From NCBI RefSeq assembly GCF_002080395.1, contig NZ_CP020480.1, forward strand, positions 1 through 34,012: 34,012 bases of DNA. The letters are read 5' to 3'. Positions 7,054-15,279 of the stretch are shown piece after piece. Below the pieces are notes generated by a model that worked only from the letters and a program-made list of their open reading frames with translations, had not been told where the DNA came from and made no database searches. The translations under genes were made by a program, and so were the position numbers. This DNA is from Campylobacter helveticus. GTDB taxonomy: Bacteria > Campylobacterota > Campylobacteria > Campylobacterales > Campylobacteraceae. Position 1 is the first letter of the stretch, and each line of letters opens with the position of its first letter.

Positions 7054-7168
7054 TGCTATACTCCTTAAATTTGATTTTTTAATTATAGCAGAAATTCTAA
7101 AATGGAATTATATATTAAATTATATTTAATTATAATGCAATTAAATATAATAAATTAAAGTTATAAAA

Positions 7169-7240
7169 CAGCGGAATATTTGCTTTGCAAATCGCTGTAA
7201 AATCGTGGCTGACACGATTTTTATCGTAAGGCTATCGCCT
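7169..7240. other. Cluster of three hairpins in the 7054-7318 gap
   Basis: Hairpin 1: CAGCG (7169-7173), bulge GAAT, ATTTGC (7178-7183), loop TTT, GCAAAT and CGCTG (7187-7197). Hairpin 2: AAAATCGTG (7199-7207), loop GCTGA, CACGATTTT (7213-7221), followed by one more T. Hairpin 3: AGGC (7229-7232), loop TATC, GCCT (7237-7240). This segment is much richer in G+C than its surroundings. It lies downstream of the YopX-domain gene, so hairpin 2 may be a terminator, but three stems in 72 bp could also be a small RNA or a single-strand initiation site. The promoter side (7105-7136) has ATTATAAT at 7129 and near-copies at 7107 and 7119. Confidence 0.55.
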
Positions 7241-7318
7241 CACTCTGCTAATAGGCATAAAAGATAATTTAATTTTGCAGAAAAGCAAACCCTTCTCTTA
7301 GTTTGAGATAGTGTTTTC

Positions 7319-8164
7319 TTACTTCTTTTTCTTCATTTCTTTCATACAACTATCCATTATCCTTTCAATATCCTCATCGCTTAATTGTTCTCTTAGAAAA
7401 GTTTTTTGTTGAAGAAATGTTTGTTGTTTTTGAAGTGCTTTTTGATATTTTTTAAAGTCGATTAAGTCTTTGTTTTCGTGGATATTACCTAAAACGATGC
7501 AAGGTGTATGGTTTAAATACTCATCTAGTCCAGTAATTTTACGCGCTGAATATGTATCTCTAGGAATAAACTCTGTCTCTTCAAAATCAATCACTGAAAT
7601 TGTCCCACCTGCACTTACAATATCCCCTGCATAAATCTTATTTCCCTTGCTATCTTTGTAGCCTGTATATAATTCTACTTGTGTTTCTTGTCCTGTCTTT
7701 TCATCACTAAGGATAAATTCACCTAATCTAAATTTAGCCTCATCGCCGTATAAAAATGCAATGTTGCAAACACACTCATCATTATTGCAACTTGCATAGT
7801 TTCCTCTTTCGTTTTTGCGTTTGAGTATTCTAAAGTCAAAGTCTTTTAAATTTTCAAAGTCTTTAAGCTTATAGATATTAATTAAGACTAAGATAAGTGT
7901 TTTTAGAATTTCTTTATATTCTACCTCTTCAAATACAAGCTTTCTATGGGTGTGATTATTAATTGTAAAATCTAAACAATCATTATATTTTTTAGACCTA
8001 ATAAAACTTAGATGAAAATATTCATAGCTTTCATTATTTCCTAGATTAAAGCTGTTTTCATAGATTTTAAGGTTTTTATGCTTTTTAAAAAACTCTACGA
8101 TATTATGGATAGAATTTAAGAGTTCTATGTTTTGTTCTAAGATGATTTTGGCTTTTTCTTTCAT
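7319..8164 (-). CDS. YopX-domain protein
   Basis: 281 residues. The segment LYTGYKDSKGNKIYAGDIV followed by VLGNIHENKDLI (about residues 165-235) is the pattern of the YopX domain, a small beta-rich module of phage and plasmid proteins with no settled function. The N-terminal 110 residues are helical and unfamiliar. The C-terminus is a Gln/Lys-rich helix ending in KEMKKKK. Its ATG overlaps the topoisomerase stop at 8164, so both belong to one operon. A role tied to topoisomerase or DNA processing is possible but unproven. Confidence 0.72.
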   Translation of the reverse strand: MKEKAKIILEQNIELLNSIHNIVEFFKKHKNLKIYENSFNLGNNESYEYFHLSFIRSKKYNDCLDFTINNHTHRKLVFEEVEYKEILKTLILVLINIYKLKDFENLKDFDFRILKRKNERGNYASCNNDECVCNIAFLYGDEAKFRLGEFILSDEKTGQETQVELYTGYKDSKGNKIYAGDIVSAGGTISVIDFEETEFIPRDTYSARKITGLDEYLNHTPCIVLGNIHENKDLIDFKKYQKALQKQQTFLQQKTFLREQLSDEDIERIMDSCMKEMKKKK

Positions 8165-10335
8165 TACCCTACCTTTTCAATTTTAGGCTTACCATTTTCC
8201 TCAGGGCAAAGAAAGCGACAGCCGTTTTTAAATTCAGAGCACCCATAAAAAAAGCTTCCCTTTTGATTTTTGCTTTCTCTTCTTACTAAAAAGCCTTTTT
8301 GACATTGAGGGCAGCTATACTCACTTGGTTTAATTTTTTGTTTAGGACTTAAATCAGGTTTGCCATTTACGCTTTTAGCTTTAAAATCACAGCCCTCTTT
8401 ATAAGCAGAGCAAGAGAAAAATTTCCCAAATTTGCCATCAAGCTCTCTTAAATATCCCTCTTTGCATTTAGGACAAGAAATTTTATTATCATTAGTTTGA
8501 TTAAATTGCATTTTACTTCCTTTGTTTTCATTAATGAGTTCTAGTATAAAACTATCTATTTCTTTTAAAAATTCTTCCTTGCTTAAAGCTCCATTTAATA
8601 TTTCTTTTTGTTTTTCAAACCATAAAGCCGTCATATCAGGCTGAGTAAGTAAAGGCGGAAGAGCTTTGATTAAGTTAATACCTTTCTCAGTCGCTTTAAT
8701 CTTTTGTGCTTTATCCTTACTTACTTCGATATATTCTCTATCAATTAAAGTCTTAATATGATTTGACCTTGTTGCAGGTGTGCCTATGCCTCCACTCTCA
8801 CCCTTTTTATCCTTATCCTTTTCAATTAAAAGCTTTTTAATTCTTTCATCTTTGACATATTTAGAGACCTGATTTAAATCTTTCAGTAAGGTTGTCATTG
8901 TATATAAAGGCTTAGGCTTGGTTTGTTCTTTTTTAAGCTCAATACTTTTACAAAGAGCAAAATTTAAAGCAAGTAAGCTTTCATAGTCTTTATGCTCTTT
9001 TGTTTCATTATTAGCAAAAAACTCTTTAAAGCCTAGCTTGGTATCTACTCTTTTACTTGTTTCAAATACATAAGTCTCCAAGCTAAAAGTGAAAGTAAAG
9101 CTTTCATACTCGCAAGGATTATAAAACTGCATTAAAAAGCGTTTAGAAATGAGTGTATAAACCTTTAGCTCATCAGCACTAAGCTTATTTAAATCAAGCC
9201 TCGTTTGAAGTGGCACTATGGCATAATGAGCTGAGAGCTTACTATCATCAAAGGCTTTACTTTTAATACTAGTGTTTGCACTATTTTGCCCTATGTCTTC
9301 ATTAAAATTTGCTTTTAAAGTTTCTATTAAAGCAGGGGCTTCTTCAAATAAATTCTCAGGCAAATACTGACAATCACTTCTATTATATGAAATTGCTTTA
9401 TGTGTTTCTCTTAGATTTTGCGTAAGTTTTAGGGTCTTATCAGGACTAAAGCCGTAAAGCTTAGAAGTTTCAGCTTGTAATTCTAAAAGATTAAAAGGTA
9501 GAGGCGGATATTCTTTTTTACTTTCCTTAGTGATATGTGCTTTAAATTCTTTATTCTCACAAAGAGTTTTAATTGCTAAAGCTTTATCTTCTTCGGTGAT
9601 TTTTTCATCTTTATTTAGCTTTAGTGGAGCATTAATAATAATATTATTTAAAGCGAAATTTCCACTTACTGCGTAATAATGTAAAGCCTTATGGCTTTTA
9701 AAATCAAGCTCTCTATGAACTATAAGACCAAGTATAGGCGTTTGCACTCTACCCACTGAGATAACGCCATTTCCTCCATTATTTTGATTTAAGAGGGTGT
9801 AAAGTCTTGTAAAATTAAGCCCGACTAAAAAATCAGCTTCATTTCTTGCAAAGCCACTTGCACTTAGATTTTTAAATTCATTGTTTGATTTTTTCTCTTT
9901 AATCGCTTTAGCAATGGCTTTGGGAGTAAGGTCATTAATGAGACAACGCATTACAGGTTTATTGTTTCTTGCATAGGCTAAAATCTCATCAATTAAGATT
10001 TGTCCCTCTTCATCTGCATCCCCACAATGCACTATCTCTTTAACTCTTGCATCATTAATAAAATTCACAATCACACTAAGTTGATTTTTTGCTTCAGCTT
10101 TTGCTATTCTTTTTAAAGGGCGAGGCAAATTTAAGGGTAAATCATTTAAGTTCCATTTCTCATAAGCTTTATTATAAAGTTCAGGCTTTTTAAGCTCTAA
10201 AATATGTCCAAAAGCGTGAGTGATAATATTTTCACCTTTTATAATATGGCTTCTTTGTCTTTCTTTGATTTCTCCACTAAGTCCCTCAGCAATAGCACGG
10301 GCAAGTTCAGGTTTTTCAGCGATAAAGAGGGTCAT
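8164..10335 (-). CDS. Type IA DNA topoisomerase (TopB/TraE-like)
   Basis: 723 residues. Type IA enzymes cut one strand and decatenate or relax DNA. An N-terminal Toprim domain begins MTLFIAEKPELARAIAEGL, with the acidic motif CGDADEEGQ near residue 105 (usual DxDxEG). Then comes the GRVQTP motif near residue 194, and the active-site YNRSDCQYLP with catalytic Tyr at about 316. Two C-terminal zinc ribbons follow: CPKC...CSAYKEGC (about 641-670) and CPQCQKG...GCSEFKNGC (about 690-715). Plasmid-borne copies such as TraE of RP4 probably resolve transferred or replicating DNA. It is preceded by the 10363-10395 AT repeats. Family firm. Confidence 0.93.
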   Translation of the reverse strand: MTLFIAEKPELARAIAEGLSGEIKERQRSHIIKGENIITHAFGHILELKKPELYNKAYEKWNLNDLPLNLPRPLKRIAKAEAKNQLSVIVNFINDARVKEIVHCGDADEEGQILIDEILAYARNNKPVMRCLINDLTPKAIAKAIKEKKSNNEFKNLSASGFARNEADFLVGLNFTRLYTLLNQNNGGNGVISVGRVQTPILGLIVHRELDFKSHKALHYYAVSGNFALNNIIINAPLKLNKDEKITEEDKALAIKTLCENKEFKAHITKESKKEYPPLPFNLLELQAETSKLYGFSPDKTLKLTQNLRETHKAISYNRSDCQYLPENLFEEAPALIETLKANFNEDIGQNSANTSIKSKAFDDSKLSAHYAIVPLQTRLDLNKLSADELKVYTLISKRFLMQFYNPCEYESFTFTFSLETYVFETSKRVDTKLGFKEFFANNETKEHKDYESLLALNFALCKSIELKKEQTKPKPLYTMTTLLKDLNQVSKYVKDERIKKLLIEKDKDKKGESGGIGTPATRSNHIKTLIDREYIEVSKDKAQKIKATEKGINLIKALPPLLTQPDMTALWFEKQKEILNGALSKEEFLKEIDSFILELINENKGSKMQFNQTNDNKISCPKCKEGYLRELDGKFGKFFSCSAYKEGCDFKAKSVNGKPDLSPKQKIKPSEYSCPQCQKGFLVRRESKNQKGSFFYGCSEFKNGCRFLCPEENGKPKIEKVG

Positions 10336-10362
10336 AATATTCCTTTAATTGTAATTAATTAA

Positions 10363-10395
10363 AATATAATAAATTATAATTTAATTAATTATATT
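10363..10395. repeat. Phased ATTATAAT-type repeats upstream of topoisomerase gene
   Basis: AATATAAT at 10363-10370, exact ATTATAAT at 10373-10380 (10 bp on), ATTATATT at 10388-10395. Same family as the repeats near parA. They probably overlap the promoter of the topoisomerase operon, whose start is at 10335. Confidence 0.45.
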
Positions 10396-10401
10396 AAACT
10401 C

Positions 10402-10421
10402 AAGGCGGAATAATCCGCCTT
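10402..10421. terminator. Rho-independent-type terminator hairpin
   Basis: Perfect 8-bp stem AAGGCGGA (10402-10409) / TCCGCCTT (10414-10421), loop ATAA, with five T's on the plus strand and A's opposite. It is G+C-rich in an AT-rich gap and just downstream of the minus-strand gene ending at 10433, so it probably ends that transcript. The longer T-run is on the plus side. Confidence 0.75.
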
Positions 10422-10428
10422 TTTAGCA

Positions 10429-10452
10429 AAGCTCATCTATCAAGATGAGCTT
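10429..10452. repeat. Perfect 10-bp stem overlapping a stop codon
   Basis: AAGCTCATCT (10429-10438), loop ATCA, AGATGAGCTT (10443-10452). It covers the stop codon of the gene at 10433-11053, immediately before the terminator hairpin. It may act with it or protect the mRNA end. Confidence 0.65.
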
Positions 10453-11053
10453 CTTGCTTTTTTTCTTGAGTGCTATCTTTTGCTTTAAAATGCTCTTCCT
10501 TTGTGGTGATTCTAAAATTATCTTTAGAAACAACCGCAAGAGCATTTTCGCCTTTTTCTTTAAGTTGTTTAACAAGCTCGGGATTGTGTAAAACTACTCT
10601 AGCTTCTAAATTGCTACGACTAGCTCCGTCCTTATCTTGCCATTCAGTTGTGCTAAGATTTTCTAAAAATGCCTTTCCTGCTTCACTTTTGTCATTTAGA
10701 GTATAGAAAAAATAATTTTTTCCATTGTTTTCTTTAGAATGGCGATTAAAATACACATTTTGACTTGAATCTGTTTTGTCTTGTAAATCTGTTGGCACTA
10801 AGGTAATCGTTCCGTTATTTTCATTACGATTTACAAAATAATTTTTATAAGCACCCTCACTATCTTTGACACTCATTGTTACCGCACCAAATCCCATTGC
10901 TGTAACTTTACCAGCTTCTTCTGCGATTTCTGTGATAGCAGTTTTAATTTGCTTACTTTGTAAATTCCCCTCCTTATCTTGATAATTTAAAGAATTATCT
11001 ACATTTACAACCGCTTTTGGATTTTTTCCTTTGTCTAATGTTACAACTGCCAT
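10433..11053 (-). CDS. Hypothetical protein, 206 residues
   Basis: Soluble, polar, probably beta-rich protein (VTAMGFGAVTMSVKDSEG, then FVNRNENNGTITLVP), with no signal peptide. Not recognised. The last residues (KKQEAHLDR) end like the Fic tail (KDLDR), but without the conserved MQEAVKKAS core, so I do not count it as a tail carrier. The ATG at 11053 has AAGGAGAT upstream. It lies between the TrbM cluster and the topoisomerase operon, with a terminator after it, so it is probably its own unit. A single-strand-DNA-related or recipient-entry role is conceivable but unsupported. Confidence 0.65.
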   Translation of the reverse strand: MAVVTLDKGKNPKAVVNVDNSLNYQDKEGNLQSKQIKTAITEIAEEAGKVTAMGFGAVTMSVKDSEGAYKNYFVNRNENNGTITLVPTDLQDKTDSSQNVYFNRHSKENNGKNYFFYTLNDKSEAGKAFLENLSTTEWQDKDGASRSNLEARVVLHNPELVKQLKEKGENALAVVSKDNFRITTKEEHFKAKDSTQEKKQEAHLDR

Positions 11054-11172
11054 TTTTATCTCCTTGTATATATTTTTAATTTGGCTTTAGAAAGTCTATA
11101 ATTAAAGACTTCAACGCTTTTTGATGGACTCAAATTTGCAAAAAAGTGCAAAATGCTATATAATTATTTCAT

Positions 11173-12063
11173 CTATTCCTCCTTTATTGTGAGGTAGATA
11201 CTATTTTTATCTTCTTTAAAAATAGTTTTTAATTTGGCTAAGCTCAGGGTTACTTGACCTTGAGCGTTTATACTGATTTGACTTTCTAGTTTTGTGGCGA
11301 TATTAACCAAAGCCTTGCTTTTGTTTTGATAATCTCTATACGCATTAAATAAGAAATAAGATGAAAACGCCAGAAGAAAAATAAGCAAACCATTAATAGA
11401 ATAAAAAATATAATTAATTTTTACATTTTTCTTTAAAATGGTAATTTTATCTTGCGTTGCCTCGCTAAGATGGTTTAGTTTTTCAAAAGTAGCATCATAA
11501 GTTTGCGTAAAATCCTCAGTGAATTTTTTGTTTAGCATTTTGATTTGATTATCAAAGCCTGTCTCCATACTTTTTTCAAAATCTTCAATTTTTTTATTTA
11601 CAAAGTCTCCAAAAAGATTTCGCATATTCTCTACTTCTTTTTCAAGCCTACTGATAAATTGCGATTTTAAAGAAACGATTTCTTCGATACTTTCAGTTAA
11701 TTTTTCTTCTTCTAGTTTGCTTTTGGTGTTTAGCAAATTTGTCAAACACTCATTGATTTCTTTAAGCACCGCATTTGTGGATAAAAATTTGTTTAAATCC
11801 GCAAGTTCTTCGCGGTTAAAAGCTCCATTTAAAAAAAGATTAATTTGTTCGGCTACTTCTTTAAGATTATTCCAATTTTCACTTATTTCTTGTATATATC
11901 CAAAAAGCACACTATCTTGATGATTTTGTGTTTTCGCAGCGTATTCTTCATTGAATTTGTTCAAACGCTCTTTTTGATTTTGCAGAATTTGATTAAATTC
12001 CGCAAAATGTTTCTTAAAATCAAAAGGCACTTCAGTCTTTAATGTCTTTAATTTTTCTTCCAT
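11173..12063 (-). CDS. Coiled-coil membrane protein of the transfer cluster
   Basis: 296 residues. A long helical, Lys/Glu-rich region (about 1-205, coiled coil likely) leads into one membrane helix (about 210-232, SINGLLIFLLAFSSYFLFNA) and a short, beta-type C-terminal part (ATKLESQISINAQGQVTLSL). Topology: large cytoplasmic coil with a single anchor. The start overlaps the TrbM stop at 12063, so it is the last gene of the virD4-lipoprotein-trbM line. Function not recognised. A scaffold or exclusion role at the membrane would fit the shape. Confidence 0.68.
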   Translation of the reverse strand: MEEKLKTLKTEVPFDFKKHFAEFNQILQNQKERLNKFNEEYAAKTQNHQDSVLFGYIQEISENWNNLKEVAEQINLFLNGAFNREELADLNKFLSTNAVLKEINECLTNLLNTKSKLEEEKLTESIEEIVSLKSQFISRLEKEVENMRNLFGDFVNKKIEDFEKSMETGFDNQIKMLNKKFTEDFTQTYDATFEKLNHLSEATQDKITILKKNVKINYIFYSINGLLIFLLAFSSYFLFNAYRDYQNKSKALVNIATKLESQISINAQGQVTLSLAKLKTIFKEDKNSIYLTIKEE

Positions 12064-12656
12064 TATTCATTAACCCAGCATTGTTTTTTGATTTCTTCTT
12101 TCGCTCCGTTTGTTTCAACGAAACCATTATTCCAATCTTTTTCTTCGTAAAATTTACCATTGCAAGTGTATTTTAAATGATAATCCGTGTAAGCACTGCT
12201 TGAAAGCAATTTGCAAGAGTGTGTAAGATTTGGATCGATTCTATATCCATAAATATTTACACTTCTGCACGAAGAACCCTCTCCAGCTCCATTACTTTCA
12301 CAAACTTTTTCAACTCTTAACAGAGTTTTTTCCACACGCTGATTTAAAGTTTCTACACTGCAACCTCCATCTAGATTTGCTAAAATTTCATTTTTGTATT
12401 TAAGCATTTCACTATCCTGCGACTCCACAGGGCAAAGGTTTAAAAAAGCCTTTCTAGCATTAACGGTTTTCCACGGTTTTTTAAAATGAATGCTAAAATA
12501 TCTAGCGAGTGAAGCACTACATTCAGCAGGTTGCACAGGACTTGCCAAGCAAAGCATAGCCTCACAAGCTAGTTTTGAATCACCACTTAAATACTCTAAA
12601 TTTACAGCACTAGCTAAAGTTCCAGCTAATGCTACACTTAAAACAATTTTTTTCAT
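12063..12656 (-). CDS. trbM: TrbM-family conjugal transfer protein
   Basis: 197 residues. A signal peptide (MKKIVLSVALAGTLASA) is followed by a region that matches TrbM: LSGDSKLACEAMLCLASP, PAECSASLARYFSI, RKAFLNLCPV. Many cysteines (12 or so) suggest a disulfide-bonded periplasmic protein. TrbM is needed by or associated with IncP-type mating channels. It sits just after the Cag12-like lipoprotein and in the same direction as the virB/virD4 genes. The ATG is preceded by AAGGAGAA. Family fairly sure from the cysteine pattern; exact role in transfer unclear even in the family. Confidence 0.82.
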   Translation of the reverse strand: MKKIVLSVALAGTLASAVNLEYLSGDSKLACEAMLCLASPVQPAECSASLARYFSIHFKKPWKTVNARKAFLNLCPVESQDSEMLKYKNEILANLDGGCSVETLNQRVEKTLLRVEKVCESNGAGEGSSCRSVNIYGYRIDPNLTHSCKLLSSSAYTDYHLKYTCNGKFYEEKDWNNGFVETNGAKEEIKKQCWVNE

Positions 12657-12665
12657 TCTTTCTCC

Positions 12666-13076
12666 TTATTTTTTATTAAAAAATAAAAGCTTTACGCTAT
12701 CGTTTTGATAATCATCTAAAGGCTGTAAATACATATCAGCTCTAACACCATTTTCTAAAAAATAATTTTTATAGGCTTTGATTTTATCCTCATCACCTAC
12801 AATAATGATTTTTGAAGCATTATGTGCCAAAAGAAAGGTTTTTACCATTAACTCATTGGCAATTAAATATTCGCCACTTGGAATTAGCTCAAGCTCATAT
12901 ACAAAATTCGTATGAGATAGGAATTCATCTTTTGGGATAAAAGAGTATTTTTGCTCCAAAAGAGCATTATTAATGCCTAGATTTTTACTATTTTGCAGTT
13001 TTGCAGGACTTTTAGCCCCACAACCAGCAAGTAAAATTACACTGGCCAAAGCTAAACTTAATTTAATATTTTTCAT
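12666..13076 (-). CDS. Cag12/VirB7-class lipoprotein
   Basis: I start it at the ATG at 13076, which overlaps the virD4 stop as ATGA. This gives about 136 residues with a lipoprotein signal (MKNIKLSLALASVILLAGC, Cys19). A further upstream start would destroy the signal peptide. The mature part has a central ANELMVKTFLLAHNASKIII followed by a region like the Cag12 family known from cag-type secretion systems. Probably an outer-membrane lipoprotein of the secretion core. It might partly replace the broken virB7 at 20.4 kb. The lipobox is clear; the family name is from memory. Confidence 0.7.
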   Translation of the reverse strand: MKNIKLSLALASVILLAGCGAKSPAKLQNSKNLGINNALLEQKYSFIPKDEFLSHTNFVYELELIPSGEYLIANELMVKTFLLAHNASKIIIVGDEDKIKAYKNYFLENGVRADMYLQPLDDYQNDSVKLLFFNKK

Positions 13077-14893
13077 TGATTTTCTCCTTTTTGAATCGGT
13101 ATTGTAATATTGCATTCTCCACTTAAAATGGCTTTTTCAAGCTCATTTCTATTTGGAATGCCTTTAACGCTTTTTAAGCTTGGTGAAACTTCTTTAAATT
13201 TATCCATAAAATGCGTATCGCTGTAATAAAACGCCTTATTGCATTTAATGGGCTTACCACTATCTATGGTGATAAGCTCGTTTTCAAAAGGCATTTCTCT
13301 AAGCTCTTGAGGCAACATTAATGCACGATGAGTTTCACTTATGCTTCTGCTTCCACCCATTTGTCCATGATTAATGCTTTTTGAGCTTTGTTTGACGGTT
13401 TTGTTTCCTAGTATTTTACTAATAGCTTCAGCATCTTCTTGTTCTCTTGGTGCATAGAAAATTTGACAAGCGTGGTTTGTTAATAATGTTTTAGCTCCTT
13501 CCTTTCCATATCCTAAAGGCGGAGCTGTTTCAAGTTGCGATAAAGACTGATAAATGGTAAGCAATCTTAAATTGTATCCTGCAATAAAACTCACTGAAGT
13601 TTGTAAAATTTGAATGCGACCTGGTGCTGTAAATTCGTCCATTAATAATAAACAAGCGTATTTTAAAGACTCATTTTGTTGCGGTAGTTCTTTAGTGTTT
13701 AAAAGAATGAGTTGCGACCAAAAGACATTTAGGATAAAAGACGCATTAGCAAGTTGGTCTGGCGTGATTCCTATATAAATTGTCATTTTCTTTTTACGCA
13801 GTTCTCTTAAATCAAAATCACTTGTTTGCGTGGCTAGTCTTAATGTTTCTCCTTCAAAGGCTGATAGTGGAGCATTAAAGCTAGACATTACGCCTGATTT
13901 AGTATTTGGAGAATCAATTTGAATATAAGTTCCTATTCTTCTTTTCGTAGCTTTTCCTAAAATATCTAAACTATCAAGCACATTGTAAGTATTTTCAAAG
14001 CCTGTTAAAAGCTTTACATTATCATTTGGGTCAATCAGTTCAAAACCCTTGCTTAATTGCAAAATTCCAAAAAAATTAAATTCAAGCTCTAAATTATAAG
14101 TTTCAACAAATAAACGCCCCTTTTCACTCAAAGCCAAATCTCTGTAAAGATAGCAAAGTCCTATGAAAAGATTTTGAGCCTGTAAAGAGAAAAATTTACT
14201 CGTATCATCAGTGCCTAAAGGATAAATAATATTTGCTAAATCCATAAGCTGAGAATCTGCATTTTCTTCATCACTCATATCTATGTAGGTAAATGGATTA
14301 TAGCGATGCGTTCTTGCGCTAAAAGGATTAAACAAAAAGACCTCATTATCTAGTTTTTCAGCCCTATATTTACTTGTATAATCAAAACATTCTTGTTTTA
14401 TATCTTGCACGACAGCAGATTCTTCCCAGTGAAGTAAATTTGGTATGACTATACCCACTCCCTTACCGCTTCTTGTAGGGGCTCCTAAGGTGACAAATTG
14501 TTGTCCCCCAAATTTTAAAAACTTATCTTTGTATTTACCTACAATAATGCCTCGTTTGACATAATTATTTTTATTTCCCAACAAGCCTGTTTTTCTTATT
14601 TCATTTTCAGTTGCAAATCTTGCTTCGCCAAAAAGGCTTTCTTTTTGGCGACTTGAGAAATATAAAAGAGCCAAAACGCCAAAAGAAATAAGTAGAGCGA
14701 TTATTATTGCTGTATAAGTGTGAGAGTAAGAATTTAAAATGCCATCAAAAATAATTGTAAAATGCCAAATTTTTAAAAATTCTAAAGGATGCACCTTATT
14801 AAAGATGAGCAATAATATACCGCTTAGAAAAAAACTAAAAATGATAGCAACTACAAAAGCAAAAGTTAAAAAGGCGACTTTCTTTTTATCCAT
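13073..14893 (-). CDS. virD4: VirD4/TraG coupling protein
   Basis: 606 residues. The coupling ATPase recruits relaxase-DNA and protein substrates to the type IV secretion channel. Two N-terminal membrane helices (about 7-31 and 61-79) precede the Walker A GAPTRSGKG (137-145). Walker B is in LLLMDEF, and the TAPGRIQIL stretch follows. The length and layout match VirD4. It is the protein that would read the shared C-terminal toxin tails if those are secretion signals. It lies just downstream of the 93-residue partner gene (18-bp gap) and overlaps the lipoprotein gene. Firm. Confidence 0.95.
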   Translation of the reverse strand: MDKKKVAFLTFAFVVAIIFSFFLSGILLLIFNKVHPLEFLKIWHFTIIFDGILNSYSHTYTAIIIALLISFGVLALLYFSSRQKESLFGEARFATENEIRKTGLLGNKNNYVKRGIIVGKYKDKFLKFGGQQFVTLGAPTRSGKGVGIVIPNLLHWEESAVVQDIKQECFDYTSKYRAEKLDNEVFLFNPFSARTHRYNPFTYIDMSDEENADSQLMDLANIIYPLGTDDTSKFFSLQAQNLFIGLCYLYRDLALSEKGRLFVETYNLELEFNFFGILQLSKGFELIDPNDNVKLLTGFENTYNVLDSLDILGKATKRRIGTYIQIDSPNTKSGVMSSFNAPLSAFEGETLRLATQTSDFDLRELRKKKMTIYIGITPDQLANASFILNVFWSQLILLNTKELPQQNESLKYACLLLMDEFTAPGRIQILQTSVSFIAGYNLRLLTIYQSLSQLETAPPLGYGKEGAKTLLTNHACQIFYAPREQEDAEAISKILGNKTVKQSSKSINHGQMGGSRSISETHRALMLPQELREMPFENELITIDSGKPIKCNKAFYYSDTHFMDKFKEVSPSLKSVKGIPNRNELEKAILSGECNITIPIQKGENQ

Positions 14894-14911
14894 TTTATTT
14901 CCTATATTTTT

Positions 14912-15193
14912 TTAATCTAAAGACACAATTAATTTTCTAATAGGACAATAAAATAATATTCCCCAATCGTTACCATCAAGTTCTTCTTCGCTAAAAGAAC
15001 GATAGCAATTAAATTTTAGTCTAAGTGAATCTTCGTCGACATATTGAAATCTTATTTTTTCAAATTTTAATTGTTTATTATCCCAACACTGAACGGCATA
15101 AACTTCTCTTTTATCAGTATTCTTGCAGTATATGTAAGGAACAAAAGCATGAAATTTTTTTATATTGCTTTTATTTTTAAATATGATATTCAT
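14912..15193 (-). CDS. Small protein next to tailed toxin, candidate immunity protein
   Basis: 93 residues. The ATG overlaps the stop of the 235-residue toxin-like gene by ATGA, and its ribosome binding site (AAGGAG) lies within the tail-coding sequence of that gene. The protein is small, rich in aromatics (Tyr, Phe, Trp) and likely beta-stranded. It has no signal peptide, so it is cytoplasmic, where an RNase inhibitor would work. No family recognised. The toxin-then-immunity order with tight coupling supports the role, but this is inference from position. Confidence 0.58.
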   Translation of the reverse strand: MNIIFKNKSNIKKFHAFVPYIYCKNTDKREVYAVQCWDNKQLKFEKIRFQYVDEDSLRLKFNCYRSFSEEELDGNDWGILFYCPIRKLIVSLD

Positions 15194-15279
15194 AAATCAA
15201 TCTCCTTGTTTTTTGCATTTTCTTTTAATTTCCGCGAAGCCTTTTTAACCGCTTCTTGCATAGTTTTGATTTGCTCTTG
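15190..15279 (-). repeat. Tail-module copy 3
   Basis: 46 bp (15234-15279) are identical to 6349-6394 in vapD. The remaining part (through TCAATCTCCTTGTTTTTTGC and onward on the plus strand, 36 bp) is identical to copy 4 at 16880. The copy is thus a mosaic of the other two. The same bases provide the AAGGAG ribosome binding site for the next gene. Confidence 0.88.

Noticed and set aside
10433-11053. Counting the 206-residue protein as a fifth tail carrier
   Set aside because: Only the last few residues (HLDR) look alike; the MQEAVKKAS core is missing.
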